Assembly (NCBI GenBank): GCA_037043235.1
Contig: JAWRVZ010000131.1
Span: 1,116,001 to 1,180,000, forward strand
Length of the DNA: 64,000 bases
Direction: 5' to 3'
Source: Rhodeus uyekii
Taxonomy: Eukaryota > Chordata > Actinopteri > Cypriniformes > Acheilognathidae
Of the stretch, positions 27,591 to 42,100 are shown one piece after another. Under the pieces are notes generated by a model, which saw only the letters and a list, made by a program, of their open reading frames with translations, ran no database searches and was not told the DNA's origin. Position numbers and translations under genes: made by a program. The first letter of the stretch is position 1; each line of letters starts with the position of its first letter.

Positions 27591-30500
27591 TGTACTCATT
27601 TTTGTATTGTACAATGTTTTAAACATTTAGATAGCTACACATCACACTTTTTCAGCATGGGAGCTACTTTTGAAATGACCAAGTCAAAATGATCTACCCA
27701 TTATATTTATTGAGAAATATATTGAGGATTCTTACAACTTATGTTGATGTATAACCACATATGTTGCACAACACAACATAATTATATACATTTTTTGTAC
27801 ATCCCATCAACTGGGATTTTAGCTCCTTCACCTTTGTCTTTCTCAGCTCGCTTTTCGGTGGGAATTCAGTGTCGTATTTTCCATGAAGAGTCCGAAAATG
27901 CCACTCCACATTTCCCTTCTTTGGTATTGCGACGGTAGACTGGCAGACGAGACAAACGCACTTTGAAAATGTCATCGTGAAAAAAAGTCCTCCTCCCATT
28001 CCGTATGAAAGTGATACGTTTTTTTCTTCTTACTTTTTATACCCTGTCTTACGTTTAAGAGGAAAAAACAGATCGAAAAATTAGGATGTAACTAACGACT
28101 AGCTTGTTAGCTTTGCAGCGCTCAGGGGCGTTTGAGCGCGCACAAGTGACGGAAAAAAATCAGATGTCATCTGACTGGCTGTCCTGTGTATCAATCAAGT
28201 GACGGGATGGCTGATACGCTGACGTCTAGTTTTTATTCAAAACAACTCAACTTTATTTGTATAGCGTCAGTTCATGACAATGTCACCTCACCTTGTCATG
28301 TGATCTACCAATAGTACCTTGGAGATCGACTGGTAGATCGCGATCGACGTATTGAGAACCCCTGCTTTACACCTTCATTTATTACATTATTATTGCGTTT
28401 TAATTACTAGTTTGTGCCAATTTACCTTCAGAAGTGACACCTTTGTTTTCTTGAAGACATAAAAAAGCTGTTTTCATGTAGATGTAAATCTACAAATTAA
28501 ATTTGCTTTGGAAATGAAAGGTGTGATTCCTCATGGCACCTATTTCAGTAATATCATGAATCTAGTTCCTGATAGCACCTTTAAAGATGCAATGAACCGG
28601 AAGTAGGTGCGGATCTTCTGTATTGACGTATATATAAGTTTAACATTTCATGAAAAAGAAACACTGTAAGGGAACTTGGCCCCATTCAGTTGTTAATTGA
28701 ATTTGACATGTTGCACTCAAAAATAAATGTGAGCTGGCATTTATTTTTGGTGGGGTGAGGTATAAGCGAATGAGAAATCCGACATGAAGGAAGGAGGAAT
28801 CACTAGAAGGAAGTGTCATTTGCATCAGGAAGATCTGAGTTATACTATTCGGATTAAAAATGACAAATCAAAAACATGTATAAACGAATCGTTCGCAATA
28901 AGATTAAACCATGCATTTAGAATATAGAGTGAGATTTCATTTCAACTTGAATACCATCAACTTTAACTAAGCTAGAGGCACCAACACAACAGTTTAGATA
29001 TCTCAATTTGAGCCTTTGAAAATGGCTAACTTGAATACAAGAAATTCCTTTAAAAAGTCTACCTTCAAAGTCACACTGATCTCCAGGGCTCGATTTATAT
29101 TACAATCCTTAACACCCACCCACATGCGACGGCCCACAAACAGTTTGTCAGTCATTGGTCAATTATCTCCATGTGCAAGGGCAGTCTCATTGGCAGTGGA
29201 ATGGCATTTTGTGCCACAGTGGGGTGTTAGCAGCGTGCCACGCTGGGAAGTGCGTCTTAGTGCGCTACCACGCTGTGTCCGAGCCCTGGCATTGGCACAA
29301 ACATCATTCACACTCCAGCACTCTTTGCAGAGACCTGACAGACCTACAGAATCTCTGTGTTAATATCTTTCTCTCCCAACCCCCCCACAGTTGTCACCAT
29401 ACCACTGAGCTCTTTAAGGAAAGCAATGCCGCGCAGTCTGGCTTGAGTGTCATGCTGAAAATGCAGACTGACGTTTATAGGAGGGATCTCAGTATATGCC
29501 GCACAAAGCCCACAAGGGAATTTATATGTCTGTATGATGGTTTGATGCATTTGCCATATCACAGGCATTGATTAGTTTTGCGAGTTGGAAATGTGCACAC
29601 AAGTATATCCTCACATGAGTGTCACCACAGTGGTCTACCCAGACAAATTGCTTTTTCTGGTGTAGCCTGATATACCATTGCTCATTACTAGTATCGAATT
29701 GTTCCGATCTTTTGGCTGCCATGTTGTTGAAGGGCAAAGGAAAAATGTCCTCCACTACAGCAGAAACATTCTTGGCTTTTTATTGAGCAGCGAGTCTGCG
29801 GAGGAGTCCTCTGTCCAAATGGGGAGAATTACACCCTGGGGATGATGAACTAATCTTTTCTTGCCGTTCAATACCTCCAACATGGCTGTCATGGGAGCTT
29901 TGTGTATGTGTGTGTATGCATTTAGATTAACTCTCTAGACCGCAAAGCAATAAAGGCATTGATTGGTCAGTGTGACTTTGGCTTGTATGTGCTATGTGTT
30001 GAAGGAAAGGAAAGGGAGGGGAGATAGTCATTGTGACCCTGTTATATGAATGAGAGGGTGAGTGGCTGATGGAAATAGCTATTTCTGGGCAGTAAAACAC
30101 TGTGATTAAGGGGCAGGCTGCCCTCAATGGGTCACTCCCAGAAAAATGGACTTCACACACATGTACACACACACTACACAAGTTTGGTTTATATGGAATA
30201 CTGTTCAGATCTCTTCAGCAGTTAAGAGAGCTTTTCAGCAGTTTTTCATAGTTTTATATTGGGTTTCTCCCCCTTGTTTTAAGCACAAACGTCACAATAT
30301 TTTGTTAAAAAATGGTTATAAAATAATTCTAATTATAAAGTTTAATAAAAAATATTGTGTATGCAATTTATATTATCCCTCCATATGTCTGTCTGTCTAT
30401 TTGTCTGTCTCGCTGTCTGTCCATCTTACGTTCTATTTTCTAAAAAAAACATATGGTGTATATATTTTTTATTTATTAGAGCTGTCACCAACGAGTGTTT

Positions 30501-33500
30501 TCGTATTCAAGTAATGGGTCGATTATTTGTGAGTAATTGGATAACAGTACCTTTAAAATAATTGAAAATGCATATATAATAATATTTGGTTCAAATAAAG
30601 AATAACACTATTAAATTACATAATATTATATACATAATATAGACAATCAACTGATGCACATTATGTATTATAACAAATACTTGCAGAGGGCACCGTCATT
30701 GTCAGCGTTGTGGTGTGGGAGGAAGAAAAGTACTGCAATCTTTACTTTATTTTAATAAACTCAAAACAAGACACTTTAAATATAAAACAAACGAAACAGC
30801 ACACTTATGCAAAAAACCTGGAGATACAAACTACGGAGAATGAGGAAAATATCCACACACATACATTAATCTTGTTTGTTATATATTATTTGTATTAAGA
30901 TGGAAATAAGTTTACTAATGTGATCTTCATTTCCACTTTAAGACTGTATTTCCTTCTCTCTTGTCCTCAGCACATCTGGCATCACCCTCCCCGCCCCATA
31001 TTATCGGCCTGAGGAGGATGACGAACGGCCTTTCATCTGCTCTCTGGCTCAGGATAATGGCATCATGTCCTGCAGCGATGTGCCCGCTCGGAGAGAGGGT
31101 GGACGGGAATGCTGTCTAGATAAAGAGGACGTGCTGCATCGTCAGGCCCTGGGTCTGAGTGCGGAGCCGCTGGTCAATGGCAGTGCTTCTGCAATGGGGC
31201 TATGTGTGAACTGGAACCAGTATTACACCCGCTGTCATACAGGACACACCAACCCGCATAAAGGAGCGATCAATTTTGACAATATAGGTTACGCATGGAT
31301 CGTCATATTTCAGGTATGAGACTGAGCCAAGTGCCATTGATTAAATTGTACATCTGATTCAGTCTGGTTTGGGTGATCCATCACATAAATCAGCAGCATT
31401 AAATATAGTTGTAAATGCGATCCAACACTTTTTTTTTTTATTCTTCTAATCCAATCACTCAAACCATGTTTGGATGAAGTCAGACCTGCATGGGACCACA
31501 TTGCTTGTATAGTGTGTTGCAAATGCTAATCTATCGTGATGTGTTTTGGACAACAGTGAATGGCCTTCACAACCGTCAATCATTTATTGTTCTAAGACAA
31601 AATATTAAGTTAATGTTAAGTTGCTATTGAGACATATTTTACACTCTTAACACTTATAACTCTTATATGCATATACGTTTCATGTACAGATTCTTCCCTT
31701 GAGATCTGATCACACATAGTAGACCCATCTTCATCGTAAACAGCAGTTTGTCTCAACTAATGACGTGTGATGAATCATCCAAAACTAATTTTACCACGTG
31801 TATAAAGAGCCTGAATGTGGTCTGATTTGGTTTGTGCAGGTGATCACGCTAGAGGGTTGGGTGGAGATAATGTACTACGTCATGGATGCTCATTCCTTCT
31901 ACAACTTCATCTACTTCATATTCCTTATCATCGTAAGTTTTTATATGTTGGCATGCATGTGTTCAGAAATGAAGCGTGTGTCCTAATTATTGAGAACTTG
32001 TAGTCTGTGGCATATGTAGTCTGGGAGGACCTGAAGTTTGGTGACCTTTAACAGGGCCAGAGGGTGAACTGGATGTTTGGTCTCACTGGTAAGAACAAAA
32101 AGGTCATGTCTGTCCCCTGGACACAGAAATACAGCTTAACAACACTGAAACTTTCAGCACAAAGCATACTATTTAGGGATGCATTGATATCAATACCCTG
32201 GCTGATACACAAAAGACAGTGATTATTTTCATGTAATGGCAGTTAACAGATAAATGGTAAGAAAAGCACAAATGTCTACAACAAATATCAGCAGGCCACT
32301 CCACTATCTGACCAATATTTCTGACCAATATTAAAATTATAAAAGTAAATAAAAATAAAACATCCTAACACTGCAATCAACTGTTTGATATGTAAATTCA
32401 GAGTAAAATTAGGCATCACAACAGTAATGTACAGTATGATTTTTTTATTTATTTTGATGTGTTCAAGAAAAAGGAAATAATCTCTAATATTGGCCGATAA
32501 CTACTATGGCACCAATATTTACATTTACGCATTTGGCAGACTCTTTTATCCAAAGCGACTTACATTGCATTCAAGAAGCACATTGACATTTTAATCAGTT
32601 CTTGCTTTCCCTGGGGATCGAACCCATGACACGTGTGTTGCAAGCACCACACTCTACTGTTTGAGCTACTGGAAAGCTACAATATATATTGTGCATCCCT
32701 ACTACTAATTATTTTTTCCTTCAATCATCTTGTATAAAATTTAGCCATTTAGAGTGCCATCTGTAAGCTCAAACTTAAAATAGTAGTTTTAATGCAAGGG
32801 TGCGTAGCGGCTAATACATGTTTAAGGACAATATCCATTTGATTAGTCCTGCCATATGTCGCATTGCAACTGAAGTTTAAAATCTTTAAAAAAACGTCAC
32901 TACTATCATTCCTCAGGGATGTTTCTGCACCCACTTTTTATTGACAGACTGAACTTACCTGAATCTTCAGAACTCCATTGATGGCCTGAAGGTTTCAAAG
33001 ATGCAGATATTAGCTAAACAGCACATTTAGGAATCAACGGAGCTGCACAGATCAATTAGGCAATGAACAACATAGTGAAGAATCAATAGCTGGACACTAT
33101 AAAATGAATTTGTCTTCGCTTAAGCTGCACGTTTAGCAATCTTCGTTGAATGGTAGGAGCAGCAGTGAGTGAAATCCCTGTAGTGAGATGTGCTTTGGAT
33201 AATGTCTCCTCCCAAGATTAAAGATGAGAGAGAGCAGAAAGAAATGCCCCGAGGATGAGGAGGAAAAGGATCTGAAGCTGAAAGACAGCAGGAGACTAAA
33301 GGAATAAAAGAGGAAGGAAATGGATTTAGGAATGAGATGTGTAGGTCAGATAGTGGAGTGGCCTGCTGATATTTGTTGTAGACATTTGTGCTTTTCTTAC
33401 CTTTCCCATTTCCTCCATTCAAATGTGTGTCAGACAACTGATGGCACTGCTGGAGATGCCGAAATCCACTTTAGTCCAACAAATGGCATGTATAGGAAAA

Positions 33501-36049
33501 TGTGGGAGTGTGTCTGTAGCTAATGACAGGGCCTAATCCTGTGTAGGTCAGCGAAGTGAAAGCATTAGCAATTAATTAGAGCCCATCAGACTAGCGGACC
33601 CCCTGCCGCCATCATGGCAGTCTCACACACTTCCTGATATTCCTCACATGCATCCTGCAAAGCTGTCATGTGATCCTTCCCAGCATGCACCAGCTGTACC
33701 TTGACTGGTGGAGTGTACACTGAGTGAAGTAAAAAGATACATCATTTAGACTAGTCATCATTAGTCTTTTGCTGCCTAAAAAAACAGCAAGTGTCCATAG
33801 GTCCAAAGGTGCAGACTCTCTGCATCCAAAATCACATACTAAATTTGAATTTACTTAGCGTCTTACTCCAGGTATGTTACTTAGCAAAAATTATGCTCTG
33901 TATAATATGAATATGGGTAGTATGAATGCATGTCCACCATGTTACTGTCAGGTGAGCTACCAGCATCAGTTACCTTGCTTCACTTCCATTCATAAATCCA
34001 CTCCTATAGCCTCATGGGATAATAAAGTGTCCATCGAATGTGCACTTCAGAATCTCGGTGGAAGTAGCAGTTTACTTTTTGAATATATATTTCGATATAC
34101 TACTCTTGCTGTTCTATTTTCGCATACAATGTAGTAGGGAAGTATTCATGTAGCGTGTGCTTTTTACTCTGCCTTATGATAATTTACCTTTGTTTTTGCA
34201 CAGTATCCTAACTTTTATTAAGTTTAACTATGTTGAAACTGTGGATACTGTTTTAAGGGCATACATGTTGTAAAAATCTTCAAATAATCAAACTACCCAA
34301 AAGCATGTATAAACAGAACAAAAATAGCAGAAGAAAATGTATTACTTAATAATGCAATTTAAACTTAATTTAAAAATGTATTCTTGATTTTTTTTTTTTT
34401 TTTTTTTTTCTTCTCAGTTCTTGAATTCACTTTCTGCACTTTTGGCTGCCCTATTTTTACAAAATAAACTTAAGATGTATTATTCTGAAAATAATCAAAT
34501 GTGATTTAGCTTTATGTAGCTGTTAGTTTGTGATGCTTTGTGCTTCCCTTTCACAGCTTGAAACAACAGCCAAATCCCTATTTTATCTGCAGTGTTTGAG
34601 GGAGTAAGATGTGTCTTTTCCGTGTGTGTGTGTTTGCAGGCTGTCCCTTAGCACTTTTATTTACTTCTTTGACGCCCTGCTCTGTCTGTAACCTGGCAAC
34701 CACACAGCCAGCCGTCACTACCCGTAGAGAGAGGGCCATAGTGTGGCGACACAGCCCACACCCCACCGATGCACCTCTATTCACTTCCTTTCACTTCTAT
34801 TGAGCATCGCTGGAATTAATTCAGGCTCAGCATCTCAGTGCCTAGTTTTTCCTCTTCAGCTGTTCCCTGACATATGAGGACCTTGAATGATCACAAATAA
34901 TTACATTAAAAACAAATTGTCAAATTGTCTCTGATTACTGGTAGCTAAATATTAGCAAATATTATGTTTTAGCTTGCTACTTATGAGTTTAACTAATGAA
35001 TATGTGTGGAGAGCAGGGCAAGGCCAAGGAATGTGATAACGGCGCGAGGCCGGTGGCTTGATTGTTAATGAGCTCGCCCACCCTGCTCACCACAATATGA
35101 TTTATAAATATTTTTATAATTATTACTGTTATTGCCTAATCTATATTGTAGTGATATATAGGTGAAGTTCTCCACACATTTGTAAATTAATGACAAAATT
35201 ATGAAATGGCCAGCTTTGCTTACTGTTTTTTTTTTTCTTTTTTCTGGACAGGAAGTCTTTAGATTGCCTTGGCTGCAGCCAGGCCCTTCCATTTTAAGAA
35301 CAATATTAAATGAGAGTATAAATCATCATCTGTCATCTTTCATCCAACTGTAACAGAACTATAACCAGCACCCCTTTGACCTCTTTTCTACTTCTGCCTT
35401 GTTCCTTCTGTCGAAGTCTTTCTTTCTTTCTCTTTCCTTCTCTTTCCTTCTCTTTCCTTCTAAGCAATGTCAGATACAAATATTTCTTTATTTTTTGGTT
35501 GTAAAATATTTTATAAGTAACGGAGCTGAATTGTCTTCAATGTTGTAAAGGCACCATTTCGGATTTAAAGAACTCAAGTTGTTCATGACCAACTTGAGTT
35601 ATTCTTATTGTGGGCTGTGAAGCATTAGTCCTTGTATTTTGTTTATTATTATATAGGTGAGCTAGAGCCAATGTCTACATTTTCAGTGAATCATGACTTA
35701 AATTCCTAACTATTTTTAAGCTATTAACTAACACTTTTATCGTATTTTATTTCCTTTCAGTCCTCATTCTCTTTCATGATATTCAAGAATGCCCATTTCT
35801 GTGTTTCCCAAAAGCATAATGAGCATTGTGATTGCAATGGGATCCACGGTCATCTTGGGCTTGTGTTGCTTTTGGGAAACAAAGCCCCGGATAGTCATCA
35901 AATCCAGACATAATTCCACAGAAGAAAAAAGTATATAGGTATAGGTATAGAACAGCATGAAGGGTTAGTAAATGTTTTGTTGAACTATTCCTTTAAAGCA
36001 ACAAATATGTTCATAGTGTATTAAAGAGAGGAGCCGAAGACTGATTTTA

Positions 36050-36141
<92 letters not shown>

Positions 36142-39100
36142 CGTGCGCGTGCGCGTGCGCGTGCGCGTGCGCGTGCGTGCCTGTGTGTCTGTGTGTCTGT
36201 GTGTGTGCGCATTAAACAGTTCAGTGGAATTGATGATAGGAAAGAAGGTGTCTATCTGCATAAAGCAGAGGTCCGGCTGTTGATTAGGAACAGTCCAGTC
36301 ACACATCAGAATCTCAAATCAGGACAGCAGATGTGAAGGCAGGGGTGCATCTGCCCAGCTGCCCCACACACATATGCACAACTCCTCATTTCTCCACCTT
36401 CTCTGTCCTCCTCACAACTCGCCCGTCCTCTCTGATCCGTACTTCACATAAGCTGGAACCAGACTGTACTTTCATTAAGATGTGCAAGATCTGTTTGCGT
36501 TTGCATGTTGACGAATGGCAGTGATATGAAAGGTGAATGACATAAGAGCAGGCTCTCTGTTCTGATGAGTCTGAAACTGGTTCGCTCTCAGTATTTAAAA
36601 TGATTGGCTCCCGAATCTCATCCGTTTCACGTTGGCAGAGGGATATAGCCCTTCTCTGTGAGGACTAGGAGATATTTGGAGGTTTTGCTGCTATGAAAGA
36701 GCCTGATAATTATAGCATATCAAAGAGCAGTATAGGCGCACATACGACAAAACAGGCTCTTGTTTGGGCGTCTGCTGACTTCTTCAAACATAGGGTCCGT
36801 TTATAGCAGCTCATCTAGACAGCTATGGCCGCTGCTTATGCCAAACACTACAGCACAGCCTGCATTAGAGAGCTTCCAAAAGGTTTTGGTGTCATGTAGA
36901 TCTGAATATTTAAAGCCGCTGATACTTCACACAATGCAAGAGTTACGGTTACAGAATTAAGCTTAACAATGATCTTTAGGTAAATGACAATGTAATGACA
37001 GCAAAATGCATATACACTCAAAAAATATTTAAAGGTTTAGTTCACCCAAAAATGGATATGAACATTGCTGTTTCAAACCCATTTTCCTTTTTTTTCATAG
37101 AACACAAAAGGAGAAATTTAAAAAGAATATCTTGGTTTTTCAAGCAATTATGGTGAATGTGGCCTGGAGCTTTCAAGCTTCAAAAGGGTTGCAAAAGCAC
37201 CTTAAAAGTATTGTAAAAGTGGTCTATAGGACTTGTGCTCTTTATTCCAAGAGTTCTGAAGTTTGTCATGCAATAGTTTTGTGCGACAAAAAGTACATAC
37301 CACAAATGTATTCAGTGAAAATCAGCCTTACCCCTTATTTACACTGCACACGTCTGCGGCACATTGCAGTTCTGACACGGCTACTGGAGTGGCTACTTTA
37401 GTCAATGCTTGTGTTTATACGAGCTGTGCCACAGCACATTTCAGAAAATTCTCTTCATGCTGCTTCGCTAAAGATAGTTTGCCGTGTTTATTTTTGATAG
37501 ATGAACTCACACATTCAAACCGCAGGAACTGTATGTGAAAAATAGATACAAAATAATTGAGGATGCATTTTAAATGACTGAAACACAGATACAAATATTT
37601 TATTCTTGTTGTTCATTACTGGACATTTAAGGCTACAGCACAACAAAGCAGGACATGAACCCAATTAAACCAGACAAAACATAACCATTTAGCCAACTTA
37701 TCCGTGGTAGAAAACCCCAAAATCAAGAAAAATCACAAAAGATCAAGAACAACAACATTGAACTGGCAAATCTTATGGTCTAGTGAATCCAGTTGCTTCA
37801 TTCCTGAAATTAGTTGGTATCTGCGCCGCAGATGTGAGCAGTTGAGGGGTGAGGAGTCATTGAGAGAAGTGTTGATCTGTGAATGAATCGAGGATCTTCT
37901 GCGAGTCAAATTGGTTGAATTGATTGATCTGGTTTACACAATTAGTCTGAATGATTTGTTCAAAAACAGTGCATTCGGACTGATTCAGATTCAACTCACT
38001 TACTCATTGTAACTGTTGCGATCATTGAATCAGCTAATTAAACACCAGATCTGATTCAAATAGCAGAGTTGTCATTGAACAACAGGTTGTATGACTTTCA
38101 GAAAAGAATAACCAGTACCAGAAAGTTTCATGGATCTCCCTCTTCTTTCTGTTCCAGATTGGATCTTTCTTCATGATTAATCTGTGCCTGGTGGTCATCG
38201 CCACTCAGTTTTCGGAGACCAAACAGCGAGAGCACCAGCTGATGCAAGAGCAACGTGCTCGCTACCTGTCCTCCAGCACGCTAGCCTCCATCATTGAGCC
38301 CGGAGACTGTTATGAGGAGCTTTTCCAGCTGGTCTGCCACATACTACGCAAGGCCCGTCGCCGCTCAGTCGCCCTTTACTACATGCTCAGAGGCAAAGAC
38401 CCTCCTCCTGGGGGCGGGAGGGGGCGTGGCAAAGGAAGTGCAGGATTGACAGGGGGAGGAGCTAATGTGAATGGAGGAGAAAGACATCACTGCCATGCAG
38501 CTCAGAGTGAGTAAGAAGAGAGTTGGAGGCAGAGAAATGACAGTGGGTGATAGAAAAGCTATGACTAACAGTATTTAGAAATAACAAAAAATTAACATTT
38601 GCCCTGATAAGATTGATATTTCTTGAAATAAAACAAACTAATTAGGCTATAAGTTTTTGGTAGCAGTGTACAATCCTGAATCATCAATTAACTAATACAT
38701 TTACACCGTCATTAGAATTTCAATGTTGTGTCTTGATGTTTATTACTACCTATAAGAGATCCTTTCATTCATTGTTTTTGATTCTAGTGGTGGCTGCATA
38801 GGATTGTTTCCAATTTGTGTGATACAAACATTTTTAATAACTCCAGAGTGTTGTAAAGTAAAAATTCATTGAAAAATGTTAGATGTAATCATTTCCAAAA
38901 TTCACAACAGGTTCTTGGATAACAAAAAAATCTGCTTTAATCTGTATTTGTTGGCATTTAGACTTTCAAAAACAATATTTTCACTGTGATTTTTTCACTC
39001 TCTGCCTTTGGGTGAGGTCTAGTAGCTCTTACAATTACACTAATCCCTCGGTTTACAAGTTTAATTCGTTCCAAGAGCTAGCTCGTAACTCAATTCTCGT

Positions 39101-42100
39101 ACACCAAAACAATTTTCCCCATAGGAATGCAATAAAAATCACTCGATTCGTTCCACATGACCATTAATGCCCATTTTAAATATTTTTTGGGTTTTACCCT
39201 ATTAATTACAGTTAAAATTATAACCATTAAGATCTCATATAAATACTAATTAATAATTGACAATTAGACTCTAAAAATACTTGACAAATTACTGTAACAC
39301 GTGCTTTACCTTTGAGTAGCGTCGCTGAGAGAATGAATGAGTTAAGGGGTGATCGGCTTTGTGAGAGGCTGTCGTCATGATATTTCCAGTAAAAATGCGT
39401 GCAAAGATGCTGATCGTTAGGACTTTTCCACAATAATATGGGCGTGGGCGAGGGAAACATTTATTTGCACTCCGATACAATGCTCGTACACCAATTTGAC
39501 TTTCCGTGCTTGTACACCGATTTGCTCGTATACAAAGTCACTCGTAAACTGAGGTATTATTGTATTACAAAAATATTGTAGGCCAGTCTGCATTTGCTTG
39601 GCACTCGGTGCTCCATTTAATCCATATTTTTCAATTATATTCAGATTATATATATCAGATTGACCGTTATGGCCATTCTAATAGTTATAGAATTCCACTG
39701 AATTCCACTCTAGTATTAAAGCATTTTAAAAGCACCACATAGGCAACAGTAAAAACTTGATTTTCACCACTGGGGAACTTTAAACCGTCATCTCTCATTC
39801 ATATTGTAGCATTGAAAATTCTAATTCATTCTAGTGAAGTGGATCATTAGGACAAAAAATAAATCACTGCATAGCATTTTAATGTGAATTAGTTTTTTGT
39901 TAAATATTTAGAAAATAATCATTTAAAATTAAATTCAGTTACATACGGTAAATTAGGATCCATTGTAGTTAAAAAAAATGTGTAGCCATTTTTTGTTAAT
40001 TCATTCAAACTCCAAAAATATGGAAATTTTTACATTTTATCATCACAGAGTTATTTATCTAATAAGATATTGCCATTTTAAGTTGCTTCGCTGTATTTAG
40101 CTACTTTGAAACTTGGCCAGGCTTCAAGCTTTCACAGAGTTGCTTCCTTTGATACTGCAAACCTAATAGTTAAAAGTTGCAATAAAAACTAGAGCAAATC
40201 CATCTGTCCTTGCTTTAATAGCCCAATGACAGTCCAAAGCAGTATCATGGCAGTTGTCCAAGAAACTGATAGGCAAAAATTGTTTTATAGACGCGTTTAA
40301 TTTTTTTGTGTCTTATAGCGCCTTACTGTATTCACGAAAACAAGTTGGACCACAGCTCCCAACCTCTCGAGAATGCCATCTCCCTCTCCATCACCCCAAA
40401 CCCACAGGAGTGTCCACAATGTGCTGCAGCTCTGTCCCTCAAGGAGGGGGAGGGCTCAACAAGGCATTCAGCCAATGGGGAGGAAGAAGAGAGTGCACTG
40501 GAGGAGACCAACAGGGATGAGAACCACTTGGACGAGCACTCAGAAGATACTCTGAAGGAGAAACGCACCTGTTTCTGGACATGTAAAGACATCTGGGATG
40601 AAATGAGTGTGAAGCTTTGGGGAATCGTTGAAAGCAAGTACTTCAACAGAGGGATTATGATCGCCATCCTCATCAATACAATCAGCATGGGCATTGAGCA
40701 CCATAACCAGGTAATTTCACCCGCGGTGCAGTCGGTTCACATAATGAACCCGGTCTGAAGATGTTCAACCTCATCATGTCACATATTACTGTAATAGCCG
40801 GCTCTTTCTGCAGTGCTGATAGAGTCTTCACAGGGCCTGCCATTCAAAGTAATGAGAGCATGTGGAACGGCTTTTGGAGTCTTGTTGGATATTTTTCTTG
40901 CCATGAAAGTGCAGTTAATTATCTTTGGAAGATGTAAAAAGCTACTACTACTCATGCACACTCTCTTGCTCTCTCTCTATCTCCTCCACCCCCTCATGTC
41001 TTTGCTGCCTTGCTAGCAATGGGTCCTGTTTTCTCATCTCTGTGGGCTCTAAAAATATCAACAAGCGGAGAAAGACAGATATAGAGAGTACACCATTGGC
41101 TTTTATTACGCTGCATTTTAACATGTGAAGCATCATGCAAATGTTGCCCACGCAGGCAATACAGAGAAGCCTCTGTGTGCACACTCCCATATAAACACAG
41201 TATCTTTCCAAAAGGTCTTTCCTCACGAGTTTGTGTTTGACCTGATATGGTTAAATAGATCATGTGTGGTGACGTCATCTGCTATGACTCATTAGGTTTT
41301 AACTTGGCTCTCAAAAAGGCTGGTAAAGATCACAATATTTACATGTGTGTGGGCAGCTTGTGTGTGTTTGTGCTCACACACAACAGTCGATTGAACGAGT
41401 GTCAATGTGTTTGGTCTGCACGATCAAATACATTTCAAGCTTTCTCTAGATATTTCTCATGTCTGGGGGGAAAGTACGGTATACGCAGAGTTCCGGTTCA
41501 ATTTTGTTACCAAAGCGATTTGTGATTGTTTTCATAATTTTGTTGTTATTGTGAGTTTACAGATATAAAAGGACACCCTTTACAGTTTCCATTTACTCTT
41601 ATTTGTATGACCAAAAATGTATTTTAAGTTAAAGGCAAGTGATCATGCTGGCGCCAAACACTTAGATATGTGCCTAATAATAGCACACATTTATCTTGGT
41701 TAACGTTAGTGCAAGCGAACTTGTAACGTTTCTATTGCTTACGTGTTTCAAGTGATGAGCCATATTTAAGGTTGATGAATGATGGGCGAATGTTTGGATT
41801 TCCTGCCATTGATTTTCTTTCCGTCACAGCCCAGGCGGGATTTCGACACGTCCTGCCTAGCCTTTTCTTTTTCTTTCTGAGACTTGTCAACTAATAAAAT
41901 GCAACAGAATTTTACACACTCAGGTGAAGTGATGTCCCTTAATTGTCGACTTGAAACACTCGGGTGTAATGCTTCTGCCTAGTCAGCTATTGGGGGACAG
42001 CACTACACCTGACTGTGTCAAACTTTATGTTGAGAAAAATTTGGGCATATTACTTCCCCTCACTCCAAAGCCAATTCTTAAATTAATGGAATTCAAAAAC

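Larger units (their letters stand above)
25834..30970. other. cacna1i intron
   Basis: It contains a minus-strand solo LTR (26896-27321), a TA repeat, a hAT remnant (about 27640-28364), and a probable repeat at about 30470-30900. An AG/GTGAG-like stretch at about 26560-26640 is not an exon. The rest is unassigned. Confidence 0.6.
31933..38157. other. cacna1i intron
   Basis: It contains a SINE with a LINE-like tail (32518-32676), a T run near 34389-34409, a 90-bp LTR-like palindromic element (35005-35094), the GT/GCGT tract (36052-36210) and a family B copy (37025-37310). Other parts hold nothing recognised. Confidence 0.6.

Noticed and set aside
36021..36336. Several ORFs made of Cys-Val, His-Thr or Arg-Ala repeats
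   Set aside because: They are six-frame readings of the GT/GCGT microsatellite.
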